From Rickettsiales bacterium (lineage in GTDB: Bacteria > Pseudomonadota > Alphaproteobacteria > Rickettsiales > Anaplasmataceae): a DNA stretch of 6,103 nucleotides. Shown in pieces: positions 5,901 to 6,103 of the stretch. The translations under genes and the position numbers were made by a program. The stretch's first letter is position 1, and every line of letters starts with the position of its first letter. The DNA is taken from positions 1 through 6,103 of the forward strand of contig JAITXQ010000025.1 of NCBI GenBank assembly GCA_031284675.1, given 5' to 3'. A model generated the notes under the pieces. The model was not told the origin of the DNA. It worked only from the letters and a program-made list of their open reading frames with translations, and made no database searches.

Positions 5901-5958
5901 GTATGCTATAGTGTTTTTAAAACTAAATGATAAACCTTGTCATTGAGAACGTTCCCCA

Positions 5959-6103
5959 ATGTTAGCTACTTGGATGACACCTAAAAACGCTAATTCTGGA
6001 TTAAGGAAGGAAGAAAGTATAGGAAATGGAAGGCTTTTTGGATTTCACGGAATAGGAAATGAGAGTAGAAAAGATGTGAATCAAGAAATTAACAGGAGAT
6101 CTA
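5959..6103 (+). CDS. Hypothetical protein, 3' partial at window end
   Basis: After an in-frame TGA at 5944-5946, the frame is open to the end of the window. It starts at ATG 5959 (48 codons visible) or at the in-frame ATG 5974 (43 codons). No Shine-Dalgarno supports either. The visible residues are polar and charged, with a purine-rich coding strand and no signal peptide or transmembrane segment. They include two IGN units, SIGNG and GIGNE, encoded by a direct repeat of ATAGGAAATG at 6019-6028 and 6052-6061. I do not recognise the family. The opposite strand is also open over part of this stretch, so identity as a gene is uncertain. Confidence 0.4.
   Translation, partial: MLATWMTPKNANSGLRKEESIGNGRLFGFHGIGNESRKDVNQEINRRS

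Larger units (their letters stand above)
5624..5958. other. Intergenic region after pyrB without a convincing gene
   Basis: All forward frames contain frequent stops, and the longest start-to-stop stretches I found are under 20 codons. No tRNA cloverleaf or rRNA piece was recognised. It does hold two hairpin-capable inverted repeats, listed separately. It probably contains the pyrB transcript end and the upstream region of the next gene. Confidence 0.5.

Overview
The window is AT-rich and looks like a small, IS-littered alphaproteobacterial endosymbiont genome. A Wolbachia or close Rickettsiales relative is the best guess. This rests on the protein flavour of the genes (Mrp, a UbiH-like hydroxylase, an FbpA-like iron-binding protein, PyrB), weak Shine-Dalgarno signals, loosely packed genes and decaying IS3-family fragments. 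No database search was possible, so the taxon is inferred.

Layout: bases 1-115 are the right end of an IS3-family insertion sequence, with the transposase C-terminus stopping at 71 and a terminal inverted repeat ending at 115. The IS abuts, in frame, the tail of the N-terminal MIP18/DUF59 domain of mrp (116-175). The mrp ATPase domain follows (176-991). A UbiH/UbiF/Coq6-type FAD hydroxylase comes next on the same strand (1041-2198). Bases 2199-2788 are a graveyard: an unidentified 62-codon open stretch without a start codon (+ strand) and a frameshifted, stop-riddled IS3-type transposase core (- strand). A lipid-anchored or membrane-anchored ferric-iron binding protein gene (2789-3820) converges on a gene for a two-hydrophobic-segment, glycine-rich protein of unknown function (3834-4517, - strand). 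The latter is divergent from pyrB (4727-5623), and each of these two genes has a good sigma70-like promoter in the shared 209-bp spacer. Bases 5624-5958 carry no convincing gene but have two hairpins. An open reading frame of unknown identity starts near 5959 and runs off the window.

The intact genes serve separate housekeeping tasks: Fe-S cluster carriage (Mrp), ubiquinone synthesis (UbiH-like), ferric iron uptake (FbpA-like) and de novo pyrimidine synthesis (PyrB). They do not form one obvious pathway operon. The most notable observations are the interruption of mrp by an IS within its DUF59 domain, together with the absence of the usual CxxC cluster-binding motif in the remaining ATPase domain. 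I saw no convincing evidence of a wholly new multi-gene system.
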